From the NCBI GenBank assembly GCA_003254925.1, contig QANZ01003039.1, positions 8,050 to 72,049 of the forward strand: 64,000 nt of DNA, in the 5' to 3' direction. This stretch comes from Chamaecrista fasciculata (taxonomy: Eukaryota; Streptophyta; Magnoliopsida; Fabales; Fabaceae). The position numbers and the translations under genes are program-made. The notes below the pieces were generated by a model that saw nothing but the letters and a program-made list of their open reading frames with translations, made no database searches and had not been told where the DNA came from. Within the stretch, counting starts at the first letter, position 1. The number at the start of each line of letters is the position of its first letter. This document shows, in pieces, positions 43,755 through 55,321 of the stretch.

Positions 43755-44288
43755 CAAGGTTATTAAAACCGGACCGGCCGAAGCAGCAGTTCAAGGTTTA
43801 ATGGTTCAACCGGAGTTCAACTGGGGTCGGACCATTAATAATTAAATAAATAAATAATAATATATTTAGTTTAATATAATAAAAATATATAATAAACTCT
43901 TTAAATTTAAGCTGGATTGAGTAAGAAAGTGATTAATTAGGAGGATAAAAAATCAAATTTTGAAGTAAAAACTATTAAATAACGTATTATTTTGAGTCTA
44001 AACATAATAAGAAACAAATTTCTTTAAAATAACATCATTTTAATCAAGAAAAAGTAAAAAAAAANAAAACTATTAAATAACGTATTATTTTGAGTCTAAA
44101 CATAATAAGAAACAAATTTCTTTAAAATAACATCATTTTAATCAAGGCGGTTTTCCCGGTTTTTGACCGGTTCAGGCGGTTCTTGATCGGTTCTCAGCTT
44201 GTCCGGTTTTGTGCTCAACTCGGACCGGACCACTGACCGGTTCGCGGTTCAATCGGTCCGACCGGCCGATCCTATTTTTATAACTATG
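43755..44288. mobile_element. hAT MITE, CCGGTT-rich, 8-bp TSD
   Basis: Ends CAAGGTTATTAAAACCGG and TTTTTATAACTATG form an imperfect TIR. GTATTTTC flanks both sides exactly (43747-43754 and 44289-44296). Subterminal CCGGTT/AACCGG words are repeated many times. Internally a ~94-bp segment is duplicated across an N at 44065. The same family is at 47010-47515. Confidence 0.88.
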
Positions 44289-44289
44289 G

Positions 44290-45223
44290 TATTTTCTGTT
44301 GTAAAATGGAAACCAAACACGTAATGTTTTGTAGAACAAATTAATATATGGCTGAGAATTGAAACACATAACATGTTGTGGGAACATAATCTGAAGGTGA
44401 AGTTAAGGAAAGATTTATCTAGTGGGTCATCTTGAATTGATCGAAAGCCGTGCATGTTAGTTTTTGTTGTGGGGTGAATTAGTTAATTTACTTCTCAAAT
44501 CTGAGAAATCCATAAGAAACTATATAAGGGGGTGCATGATCATGAACTGGTGTGGTTTATATATATATCGATTGATTTTTTTTCACGAGTTATAAAAATT
44601 ATTGTTAAGATTTTAATTTTTTTATAACAAATGTGTTCATATTTTTTTTTGTGAAACTATATATGTATCTTTTGCCTACTTGTGTTAATAGTCTATGATT
44701 AATTTCATTTAGTTAATTAAGAGCGAATAATTAAAACTTAAAACTTTTCTAATTATAACAATACCAAATCTAAATATCAAATCTTTTAATTTAGTCTTTT
44801 CTTCTAAAGTTCAACTTGATTGCTTACCAATATCAAATCTTTTAATTTATAAACTCTAGGCCACATTAATTGATTCTCTTTATAGACATTTTCAAGAAAG
44901 ACACAATTGACTTAAATATTTTAAATTATTTCATGTTCAAAATTATAAATCGAAACAACTAGCATTTAATTAAAAATAAACAAATCACTATTGCTTGACT
45001 AAATTATCTCAAAGATTATACTATTGAAAAAGCTAAAAGTTGGATTATATTTTTTTATATGACCTGATTAATAATAAATTTTTTTTGGATTAATAATAAA
45101 ATTAATATATGATATTTTGAATGAGTAAAAAAAATATTAATTTAATATTAAAGTGATGAATCGGGTTAATTCATTTAATTATCTTAAAATATATATTTAA
45201 ATTGTATAGTTTATTATTATATG
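44290..45223. other. AT-rich intergenic DNA
   Basis: No gene or element ends recognised. Confidence 0.4.
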
Positions 45224-45450
45224 TGTAGAAAAGTCTAACTCACCCTAAATTAAAAAAGCTCTCAAGGGGAGATGGTTGTCTTATTATATATATAGAGTTA
45301 GAAGGTCATTTAACCAAGTAATGTGAGACTTCAACACCTCCTCATGTCCAGCATAGGTGCGTGAAGCCAATGGGTTATCCCCAAGGCAACTCACAATAAG
45401 GCCTCATCCAATTACACATGCTTAAATTTGGCTCTAATACTGCTCCTACA
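45224..45450 (-). mobile_element. TRIM copy 2, truncated, minus strand
   Basis: One LTR (45224-45335) in inverse orientation to the 41643 element, starting TGTAGAAAAGTCTAACTCA and ending GTGAGACTTCAACA. Then the TRIM interior to a decayed PBS (GGCTCTAATACTG, ~45430-45442) and the last bases of the other LTR, which is otherwise missing. Confidence 0.8.
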
Positions 45451-46143
45451 TGGCTATTATTTTATAATTAATTAATTAATATAAGAAGTGTTATCCGCAA
45501 TATTCTCACTTGGATAAGGTTGAGAATGTTGTGAAGGAGGGAGACCCCCCTCCTTACCCGGGAACAATCTTAGGGTGTGGCTTGGTAGGATTAAAGTAAA
45601 GGCTCCTTCGTGTTCAGTCACGATCACTTAAGTAAGTAAAGTAAGGACTTATATTTAATAAATATAATATTGTTCATTTGTTCTATTGAGCTCAAATCCC
45701 ATCATCCTAGCTTTATTAGTAAATATGGGTTATTATGAAAAGAAGTAAACTAACTAAGGACCAATAGCCTATATGTCATACCTTCACCTTTTCTCCTACT
45801 CACGTTACATAGAAGCTTTTAAGATATCATGAGGCATTATGAGTCATTTATATATATGTATTAATATGGTATAATTTAAATATGGCAGTTTGGTAAGTTT
45901 TAAAGGCAAATTAATGTTAAAGGCATATATAATGCAATATTATGATGGATTAAAGTCATGGACGTTGGAGTAGAATAAATGGGGCAAATGAATGGAATTA
46001 ATGGGCATACGGTGAGAAGGCAAGGTAAAAGAGAGATCTGATATATAAATAAGGTTTTTGATATATAGAGGGGTGGATTAGTGGAGAGAGACAGTGAAGG
46101 CAAAGTGAAATAGGAAAGAGAAGAGGCATGAGCATGATGCAAA

Positions 46144-46149
<6 letters not shown>
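45451..46149. other. Intergenic DNA between TRIM copy and GA tract
   Basis: No supported gene. A short self-complementary GGAGGG...CCCCCCTCC stretch lies near 45535-45560. Confidence 0.4.
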
Positions 46150-46232
<83 letters not shown>

Positions 46233-46233
46233 N

Positions 46234-46266
<33 letters not shown>
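46150..46266. repeat. (GA)n microsatellite, about 117 bp
   Basis: Uninterrupted GA dinucleotides except for an N at 46233, which suggests the true length was not resolved in assembly. Confidence 0.97.
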
Positions 46267-46269
<3 letters not shown>

Positions 46270-46658
46270 AGGACAAAGAGGAAGGCATAGGGATAGAGAG
46301 AGGGTCGTTTAGAGAAAGAAGGGAGAAGAATATTAAGTGGTGAGGGACTATTTTGAGTATTTTGAATAGTCTCTAGTGAGCCATTTCAATCTAAAAACAA
46401 GAGAGAACACATGGAGAAACTCCCTTCTCTTGAGCTTTTTAGAACATACTTTGTTTTACTATATTTTAAGTCCTCTTATCTTACCCATTTCTTACTTAAG
46501 TGCTTTACTTCTTTCCTATTAAGATCATCTTAGAGATTATTTCCTATTATTTAATCTAATATTGTTATTCTTTATATTGATTATTATTTTACCATATTCC
46601 TCTTGTTTTGCTCTGGACCTCCAAGCATGAACTCATCCCGTTCCCAGAACAGATACTA

Positions 46659-46768
46659 TGTAGAAAAGCCTAATTCATCCCAAAAGAACTCTTAAGGGGA
46701 TATGGTTGCCTCATTATATATATACAGAATTAGAAAGTCATTTAACCAAGTAATGTGAGACTTCAACG
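46659..46768 (-). mobile_element. TRIM copy 3, solo LTR, minus strand
   Basis: Matches the TRIM LTR in inverse orientation (TGTAGAAAAGCCTAATTCA ... GTGAGACTTCAACG). No interior or second LTR follows, as expected after LTR-LTR recombination. Confidence 0.75.
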
Positions 46769-47009
46769 ATATATATTCTAATTTTTTTTAGTTTAATGGT
46801 TTTTATAAATTAAAAAATAAAAATTATTGTATCAAATAAAAATATAATTAAATTTTTATATTAATTTAATTTATTAGTGATTGAAAGTTAAATGGACTAA
46901 CGAGCTAACCCACTGATTTAAGTAAATTAGATTGATTTCAATATGTTTCTCTTTTTGACAAAATCAACCTAGTTAGCTTTCTTTTTCTCGGTCATGACTC
47001 ATGAATATG

Positions 47010-47515
47010 AAAAGTTATTAAAACCGGATCGGCCATTGAACCGGTCGAAGGAGGGGTTCAAGGTTCAATGGTTCAACTGGGGTCAGACCGTTGATAAATA
47101 AATAAATTAAAAATAATAAAAAAACCTATATATGATAAAATTTTAATTCAAATATTCATAATTAGGTTACAAAATACAATTATAACATTAATATATTGAT
47201 ACTATTTTTATAAATTAACATGAATTAATATAGAGATAATCAATTTTCATAATGTTCAACAATATAATATCATCAAGTGACATTTTATGATCACTTTCTC
47301 TATCAAATTTTGGTTCATAATCAACATTCTCTAATATTTGACCCATAATTATAAAAAAAGACCAAAAAAATAAAAATTAAAAAAAAAAACCAGAACCGGT
47401 TCAACCAATTTGCCTCCGGTTCAGCCCGGTTATTAAAACGACTTAGACCGGCCTAATGGCCGGTTCCCGGTTCAACCGGTTGGACCGCTGATCCGGTCCG
47501 ATTTTAATAACTATG
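47010..47515. mobile_element. hAT MITE, CCGGTT-rich, second copy with 8-bp TSD
   Basis: Ends AAAAGTTATTAAAACCGG and CCGATTTTAATAACTATG. TGAATATG flanks both sides exactly (47002-47009 and 47516-47523). The same AACCGG/CCGGTT subterminal words as 43755-44288. Confidence 0.88.
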
Positions 47516-47846
47516 TGAATATGATAACCTTCGAGAAAGCCACAAAAATAATTATATGATCACTCACGTACGTACATTCAAACAGACACAGATAAAACAC
47601 TGATTTGATGAACCTTTCTTTTCCTTTTTCTTTTTTTCTTTTTCCTTATCTTTTTGGACAAAATCAACCTGTCTCTTTCGGTGATGATCGAATATGAAAA
47701 CATTACATTCGAGGAAGCCACATAAAGTGATCCCCATGTAATAAATATACTCTATGTTTGTTTGGTATCAAGGAATAAATCCAGGCCCATATCAAATACC
47801 AACGTAAAGCCCAATGGCCCAGTCGATCATGAAATAATTACATGTT

Positions 47847-48370
47847 GGCCAAAGTCTTATTTTGGTCCCTCATGTTTGCTCAAAGTTATATTTTGGTCCC
47901 TCAAGTTTTTTCGTTTCGTTTTGGTCCCTCATGTTTGCTCAAAGTTCCAATTTGGTCCCTCAATTTTTTTTCGTGACATTTTGGTCTCTCATGTTTGCTC
48001 AAAGTTCTATTTTGGTCACTCAAGTTTTCAAAAAGTTTCACTATTAGTCCCTGACTCTTTTCCATCCACTTTTTCTGTTAAGAAAAGAAAAAAAAATTAA
48101 CTTTCATCTCCCAAAAATGTTGCTCTTGTGCATTAAGGTCCTTCCTTCTTGTAAAAGAGCAAAATTGTTAGGAGATAAAAGTGTGTTTTTTTCCTTTTTT
48201 TTTTAACAGAAAAAGTGGATGGAAAAGAGTCAGTGACTAATGGTGAAACTTTTTAGAAACTTGAGGAACCAAAACAGAACAAAAAAATTTTGAGGGACCA
48301 AAACGAAACAATAAAAACTTGAGGGACCAAAATAGAACTTTGAAGAAACATAAAGGGCCAAAATAGGACT
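47847..48370. mobile_element. Mutator-like foldback element with 9-bp TSD (GGCCAAAGTC family)
   Basis: Left end GGCCAAAGTCTTATTTTGG; right end CCAAAATAGGACT, missing its last few bases. TTACATGTT flanks both sides exactly (47838-47846 and 48371-48379). Arms iterate 'TTTTGGTCCCTCA' and inverse. This TSD gives the superfamily for the similar elements at 1063 and 6261. Confidence 0.85.
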
Positions 48371-48379
48371 TTACATGTT

Positions 48380-49640
48380 TGTTTGTTCTATCATTGTACC
48401 AAACCAAATGAAAAAGATTTGCTAGTTTTATGCCCTTCTAAATTGAGTTTGACTGATGGCAATGTTTTCTAAGCACTCAAATTTAGGGATCACTGATGAG
48501 CATTGATTCAGTATGCTCTTTTATTTTTTAATTAAATAAATTAAACTAGACCATAAGAAAGGCATTAAGTTGATTTTATTTTTTTTAATTAAATGTTATT
48601 CAGAATATCAATAACAGTAATTGATATTTTTATTAGTTTGTAAACAATTAAACATCTTGACAGGTAGAACAGCTGGTTCAAAGTCAAAGATATAAATAAA
48701 TGTATATATTAATTTATTTTCTAATCAGTTTGAAGTACAGTTTATGATGGCGCTATGGCAGTCATATAATAATATTCAAACTGATTAAATTAATGAAAAT
48801 GTTCAAGTTCTTTTTAGTCAATAAATGTAATCGATTAGTCAACCTTGATGAATATTCAATGGAATCACAATTCCATTCAAAGTAAAAGAACTCAATTTTA
48901 CTCACCTCTGATCTATTCAAAATGAGAAATAGTGTTAACTAAGGATGAGGAATTAATAAATTAAAGTCAATATAATGAGGTAGTTAGACTATATATGTCA
49001 ACCTCAAAACTGGCTAGTTATGAACAACAAATATTAAATAAAGCGTGGTAATTAACATTACTAGTTTACTACGTACTTCTAGGCATTAACTAATAATGTT
49101 ATCCTAGTACTGGTTAATTGGAAAGTCGACGCCGTTTTATGGATCACAGTTAAATTAAAAAGCATTATATTCATAAAGCTAAGCAAGGTTGTTTCCATTT
49201 TAAACATGCCTTAATTAAATTGAGCATGCATAATAGTCTTCATAAATGGAAACAAGAAAGCATGCATGATCTAATGTGATGACGCCACAGAAATAGAATT
49301 GTTTCAATCATTTCAACATGATTAATGAAAAGTGAAAAGATATATTTATAATTAAATAAGCACATGGTTTAATTCAATTCTAATACATATTGCTGTGAGA
49401 AATAGAGGATACCAAATGAAATGAAATGAAGTAAGTGAGAGTATAAGAGAGTTGAGCTGTCGAGCAAAAAATAACAGCTAAGACAAAGAAAAGAGGACTT
49501 GACAGGTGGCATTGTATGAACTAAAAAGCAGAAACAAGAAATATGACACGTCATCATCTGACGTAGCCACACGTTTTCAACGCCTGGTCTTGTTGTTCCA
49601 AGAAGTGAAGTGTGTGTGCGTGACATAAATATTTATAGTT
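48380..49640. other. AT-rich intergenic DNA
   Basis: No supported gene. The 85-codon minus-strand frame at 49369-49626 has no recognisable domain. Confidence 0.4.
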
Positions 49641-49649
49641 TTCATTTTA

Positions 49650-49890
49650 GTCTCTAGATAATATGTATATATCCAGGGACCTGTTTGTAATTTTGTAAAA
49701 ACATTGGGGTCAATATATAATTTTTGAAAAATTTGTTATGGTTAAAATTATAAAATAACTCCAAAAATTTCAATTTTCATTAATTTTCTAACGGAATTAA
49801 AGCTCAGGATATCAAAGTGTTAACGGAGAATACCACAGGATACCAAAGTGAAATATGACCAAACCACAAGGTACCAAGATATAATTTATC
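49650..49890. mobile_element. Foldback half, TACCAAAGTGTAATTTACC family
   Basis: Phrases GGGGTCAATATATAATTTT, ATTTGTTATGGTTAAAATTA and GAGAATACCACAGGATACC match 63108-63285 closely. Only one arm is present. Confidence 0.55.
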
Positions 49891-49900
49891 CTAATTAAAA

Positions 49901-51616
49901 GGCAAAACACCCTTTTATGCCCCTAACGTTTACAGTGATTTTCAGTTATGCCCTTAACGTTTCATTTTGTTCAGACATGCCCTCAATGTGCAACCAACGT
50001 TTCAATTATGCCCTCAATTTTGACTCAATGCACATGTGGCAATTATTTTTGCTTATGTGTCATTTTTTTTGTTTGACTTGATTACGTGGCATCATGACTG
50101 GGCATTCTTATTTTTTTTTTCCACCTTGGCATGATGGCTGGATTTACATTTTTGAACATAAAAATTGAGTAAACTAGCAAATCAGTCCCTGAATTTACAT
50201 TTTTCATCATCTTCATTCATTTTAGTCCCAAATTCTCAAAATAAAATTGTAAAGTGTCCCAAAACACTTCCAAACATTTCAATTTAGTCCTTAAAAGTAT
50301 TAAAAACCCTATAACCTAAACTCTAAAATTCTAAACCCTAAAACCCTAACCCCTAAACCCCTAAAAAAACCACTCTCTTGCAATTTGGTCCCTAGGTCCT
50401 CAAATTTATTAAATCAGAATTAAAAATAAAAATTGGTCTCTAAATCCTAATTTCATTATCATCTTCATCTTCTTCATCATCATCTTCTTCACCTTCATCA
50501 TCTTCATCATCATCATCTTCTTCACCTTCATCATCTTCATCATCTTTGTAATTTGAACAAACACAAGAAATTAAGATGAAGAAGATCCGATAATTTCTCC
50601 GACCCAGCAACTCCTTCACAATTGTCTTCAGTTCCTCTAACCCTTGCTCCTTCTTCTTCGTCTCGGCATCAATTTCAGACTCCACTATATTCAGAAGATC
50701 CGATAATTTCTCCGACCTCACATTCGGTGTCGGCTGCTGCGTCGACGGTTGCGACTTATCCTTGGAGCTCCCGGCGGAGGAGGCGGATGAGGTCGTTGAG
50801 GAAGTGGAGGCGAAGTCATTGTGGTGGTGGTTGTGGCGGTGGTGGTGGCGAGAGCCGCCGCCGCAGCTGACGGCGTCGAAAATGATGCGGCGAATTGAGG
50901 AAGGCATTCCATATACGGAAGTGGCCGCCGATCGTGAATAACAAAGATGATGAAGATTACCTAATTTTTTTTTTAATTACAAAGATGATGAAGATGATGA
51001 AGGTGAAGAAGATGATGATGGTGATGATGAAGAAGATGAAGATGAAGATGATGATGATAATGAAATTAGGATTTAGGGACCAATTTTTTTTTTTTAATTC
51101 TGATTTAATAAATTTGAGGACTTAGGGACCAAATTGCAAGAGAGTGGTTTTTTTAGGGGTTTAGGGGTTAGGGTTTTAGGGTTTAGAATTTTAGAGTTTA
51201 GATTTTAGGGTTTCTAATACTTTTAAGGACTAAATTGAAATGTTTGGAAGTGTTTTGGGACACTTTACAATTTTATTTTGAGAATTTGGGACTAAAATGA
51301 ATGAAGATGATGAAAAATGTAAATCCAGGGACTGATTTGCTAGTTTACTCAATTTTTATGTTCAAAAATGTAAATCCAGTCATCATGCCAAGGTGGAAAA
51401 AAAAAATAAGAATGCCCAGTCATGATGCCACGTAATCAAGTCAAACAAAAAAAATGACACATAAGCAAAAATAATTGCCACATGTGCATTGAGTCAAAAT
51501 TGAGGGCATAATTGAAACGTTGGTTGCACATTGAGGGCATGTCTGAACAAAATGAAACGTTAAGGGCATAACTGAAAATCACTGCAAACGTTAGGGGCAT
51601 GAAATGGTGTTTTGCC
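49901..51616. mobile_element. 1.7-kb Mutator-like element with a probable captured gene fragment
   Basis: Ends GGCAAAACACCCTTTTATGC and ...AAATGGTGTTTTGCC are inverted; arms extend ~550 bp or more on each side (49901-50555 against ~50940-51616) and match the termini of the 20613-21190 element. The flanking nonamers do not match, so no TSD is claimed. Arms contain degenerate CCCTAAA repeats and a GAT/GAA-rich microsatellite. The centre (50556-50935) is GC-richer and open on the minus strand (separate entry). Confidence 0.8.
50440..50907 (-). pseudogene. Captured gene fragment in a Mutator-like element
   Basis: Minus-strand open frame of 155 codons starting MPSSIRRIIFDAVSCGGGS, then a His-rich stretch, a Ser/Thr-rich linker and a charged, likely coiled segment (SEKLSDLLNIVESEIDAETK, KKKEQGLEELKTIVKELLGR). 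Codon-like composition is confined to the element's unique core. The last ~40 residues are only the acidic GAT/GAA repeat of the arm. A 26-bp piece (GAAGATCCGATAATTTCTCC) occurs twice, at ~50582 and ~50692, in different frames, so the fragment is rearranged. I do not recognise the parent gene. It could instead be a real small gene around which the inverted arms lie, but its nested position favours capture. Confidence 0.5.
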
Positions 51617-52300
51617 TTTGAATTATAATATATCAAACGAGTCTAAAAAGTTAAAAGATTAGATAATGTTGAATAAAGTGGGTGTCCTGAGGATTCGTAT
51701 GTGACCCCCATAATGGGAATGGCGTTTGTGGAAAGTATTTACTAGAAAACTTAGTGGTGGACTTTTCAAATTTCAACCATTTTTGTGGGTCACGCTGAAA
51801 ATTACACTCTAGAATCTCTACTAGAAACAAGCATGGAAAATGAGGATAATAAAAATGTGAGTTTTTAAAGAGTGATAGGTAGAAAAAAGTGAAATAAGTG
51901 ACTTGAAATAAAGTTAGGGTTGGGGGAAGAAGAAAATGACAGCCACCAAGCAGAGGAGGAAGTTTTGACATATTTTGGCCTATCTATCTATTTATTTATT
52001 TGTTTTTTAATAACAAAAAGTTTAGGTAGGATAAGCATTAAGCACCTATATTTTAATAAGACCAAAAAATTAATATTTCTCGACTTCTTTAAAGATTTAT
52101 GAGAAAAATTTATAAATTATTTATTAAATAAATTCATCGTATATATTGATAAGAAAATTTGAACCATCATCTAATTTGTGGAATAAGTGATCAAGCTTTA
52201 ACTAACTATATCATTTCTTGTTGATTTATTTATTTATTATTTTGGAGACCAAATGGAGGACAATCCATAATTTTCAATTGATAAATAGTTAAATTTAAAA
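51617..52300. other. AT-rich intergenic DNA
   Basis: No gene seen. The minus-strand frame at 51651-51971 has no recognisable domain. Confidence 0.4.
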
Positions 52301-52308
52301 TTTATATG

Positions 52309-52979
52309 TAGGGATGGCAAAAATATCCCCATTATCGGGGCCCCGCGGGGATCCCCAGATGCGGGGAAAAATTCCCCGCGGGGTCGGGGATGGGGAGTGT
52401 TTTGGCCCCGAAGAGAATTCGGGGACGGGGACGGGGAGTATGTCCCCCGCCCCGCGGGGTCCCCGTCCCCGAATTATATATATATATATTTNNNNNNNNN
52501 NNNNNNNNNNNNNNNNNNNNNNNNNNNNNNNNNNNNNNNNNNNNNNNNNNNNNNNNNNNNNNNNNNNNNNNNNNNNNNNNNNNNNNNNNNNNNNNNNNNN
52601 NNNNNNNNNNNNNNNNNNNNNNNNNNNNNNNNNNNNNNNNNNNNNNNNNNNNNNNNNNNNNNNNNNNNNNNNNNNNNNNNNNNNNNNNNNNNNNNNNNNN
52701 NNNNNNNNNNNNNNNNNNNNNNTTTGGTGAAAATTGTATTTCTGGTCCTCCTTTGTTTTGTGAAAATTGTATTTCTGGTCCTCCTTAATATTTTTTTGAA
52801 AAAAAAAAACTGCGGGGCGGGGATCCCCGCGGGGAAAGCGGGGACAGCGGGGAACGGGGATGGGGAGAAAAAATTCCCCACAGCGGGGATCGGGGACGGG
52901 GACGGGGAGAGGTTTACTTCGCGGGGACGGGGACGGGGAGTGTCTCCCCCGCCCCCGCCCCGCGCGGGTGCCATGCCTA
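52309..52979. mobile_element. hAT element, GC-rich (GGGGAC)n type, perfect 8-bp TSD, with assembly gap
   Basis: The left end TAGGGATGGCA and right end TGCCATGCCTA match at 10 of 11. TTTATATG flanks both sides exactly (52301-52308 and 52980-52987), an 8-bp hAT TSD. Subterminal regions are built of GGGGACGGGGAC, CCCCGCGGGG and similar words, in sharp contrast with AT-rich flanks. A 231-base N gap (52492-52722) fills the middle. After it a 35-bp unit (GAAAATTGTATTTCTGGTCC) is repeated twice. Confidence 0.88.
52492..52722. other. Assembly gap (231 N)
   Basis: Run of N inside the GC-rich hAT element; any open frame crossing it is meaningless. Confidence 1.
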
Positions 52980-52987
52980 TTTATATG

Positions 52988-54492
52988 GTTGTAAATTCAG
53001 ATTTCACTACCCAAGTGAGAATTTATTATTTATTATTATTTTGAAAAATAAGTCTAATTGATGTCTCTTTCTCTCTTATATTTCATTTAAGCCAAAAAGA
53101 AAAGGTAAAAATGAAAAAGTCAAATCACCTCCAACATAAATGATTGAACCATGGTAAAACTGAATAATTAAACCAATTGAACTTTTTTTTATCAAATGTT
53201 TTGAAATTTAAATTGTAGATTCATATGTGATTTTTAATATGTGTAAGAAAAAAAAAATTAAATAAAGCATTATGTATTCTTATTTCTTGCCTCCAAGACC
53301 TTGATTGACCAATTCCTTATATTGAAAAAAATTAATTTAATTATTTATTTATTTATAGTAGGATTTACATGATTTGATGAATCTATTATATTGGAAAGGT
53401 TGTCTAATATAAAACATCTTTAAAAAAAATCATATAAGTATTACAAGAATCAAAGACAAACTCTAGGGTAACTTAAATCATAATGGAATAATATAAGTAT
53501 TACAAGAATCAAAGACAAACTCTAATTTTTAATTGTTAGATTTTTTTAAAATTAAATTATAAAAAAAATATAATAATTTTAAAGCATGATGCAATAATAT
53601 AGAACTATATTTAAAAAGAAATTAATTTTTGTTATTATAAAATTGTAGTGTTCATGTACCTAAAAAAAGTATAGTTCATCATACATCACGTGTAATGTCA
53701 TATGAAATCTGGACCAGAACAACTAATTAAAGCTAATAATAACTCCAAATTGTCAAAGTCAGGGGCTAGGATCAAGATCAAGTGGACAATTGATAATTAA
53801 CAAATTGGATCCTCTAAATTTATTCTCTCCGGAGTTTTCTCTGTAATTGAGAGAGAGAAGAGATGAAAGTGAAAAATGAAATGCTGAGTTTCATTTAAAT
53901 TTAGTAGTTAATGGGACAACTTTGCCCTTCACAATGCTTAAATGTAGAGAACTTCATAAAATTTAATTTCAGAAGATCTAGGTCGGATAATTAAAGTGTC
54001 CTAACTTAAATGATCGATTTTCGATACCTTTGTTTGTCGTGCAAATTAAGATAATTATAATATTAATTGTGTATTGCAAAGTGGGGGTATCTTAGATGCA
54101 GCACATAATTAATAATTAATAAGAAATCCAGCATTTCGTGAATGATAAGGAGAAAAGCCAAACAGGCAGATTTATTTAATTAATAAAATGTGAAGATCAG
54201 TGGCATCCTAAGCAATAATCAAAGATTAAGAAATTGAAAGTTGAGGAAACAGCCTGCGGGAAATTGAAGCCGCACTGTATGCCTTGTGTCTTATAATTAA
54301 TCTTCACATAAACTTTAATCTCGAAATTTATTGTTAATTAAACACAATGGTATGCCTTTAATGCAAACATATACTCACCTTGTAGTTTATAATATCTTAT
54401 ATATATTTTGGTGGATGCGCATAAATGAATTAAATGATTATTTTACTTTAAATTTAGAAAAATATAATATAAAAAGACAATATTATTCTTAG
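52988..54492. other. AT-rich intergenic DNA
   Basis: No gene. A direct repeat (ATATAAGTATTACAAGAATCAAAGACAAACTCTA) occurs at ~53431 and ~53490. Confidence 0.45.
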
Positions 54493-55020
54493 AATAAATT
54501 ACACTTTGATATCTTGTGGTTTGACCCCATTCCACTTTAGTATCATGTGGTTTAAAATGTGACACTTTAGTACCCTGAAGTCTCCACTGTTACTCTTTTG
54601 GTACCATGAACAATTTTTTCATTAATTTTGGACGAAATTTAGCATCTGACCAGCACTTCAGCTCACTAAAACTCAATTTTGTCCAATATTTTGCCACATA
54701 ATAAAGATCAAACGCATGTTTTTCAAAATCTAGCTTTAAATTCTCTCAAAATTGTCTCAGCATCCAACACCGAAATCATTCAAATATTTCGAAAAGCATG
54801 AGTTTGATTTTTGTTGTGGCAAAATATTGGACAAAATTGAGTTTTAGTGAGCCCACACAGAGGTCACGTGTCAAATTTTGTTCAAAACTAATGGAAAAAT
54901 TATACATAGTACCAAAAGGGTAATAGTAGAGACCTCATGGTACCAAAGTGTCACATTTTAAACCATAGAGTACTAAAGTGGAATGAGGTCAAACCACATT
55001 ATACCAAAATATAATTTACC
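54493..55020. mobile_element. Foldback element, TAAATTACACTTTGATA type
   Basis: The left arm (AAATTACACTTTGATATC, CATTCCACTTTAGTATCATG) is matched inversely on the right (GTACTAAAGTGGAATGAGG, ACCAAAATATAATTTACC). Inner arms also pair (ATTTTGCCACATAATAA / TTGTTGTGGCAAAATATT). Family of 26412-26778. Confidence 0.65.
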
Positions 55021-55321
55021 TTGATTCTTGTTTATTCTTTCGTATTTTCAAAGTATATTTATTTCATTATTTATTTTAAGAGAGAATAGGTAAGCATAAA
55101 ATTATATAAAAAACAAAATTTAATGCTTTCTTATTTTGTTAAATAACATAGGTTTTGAAATGTATAAATTCTCCCAACTCAAGCAAATATTTTGGGACTA
55201 ATTTGAAACATTATAAAAATATATAAGATTAATCTAAAATCTAAAATAAATAAAAAATAAAAAACTAATTTGAAAGAGAGACCCATTTAAGACCTTGTCC
55301 TTTTACATATATATATATATA

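Noticed and set aside
45998..46288. Ser-Leu repeat frame
   Set aside because: Pure translation of the (GA)n microsatellite.
52314..53044. Long frames crossing the N run
   Set aside because: They consist mostly of unknown residues through a 231-base gap and lie in a GC-rich transposon.
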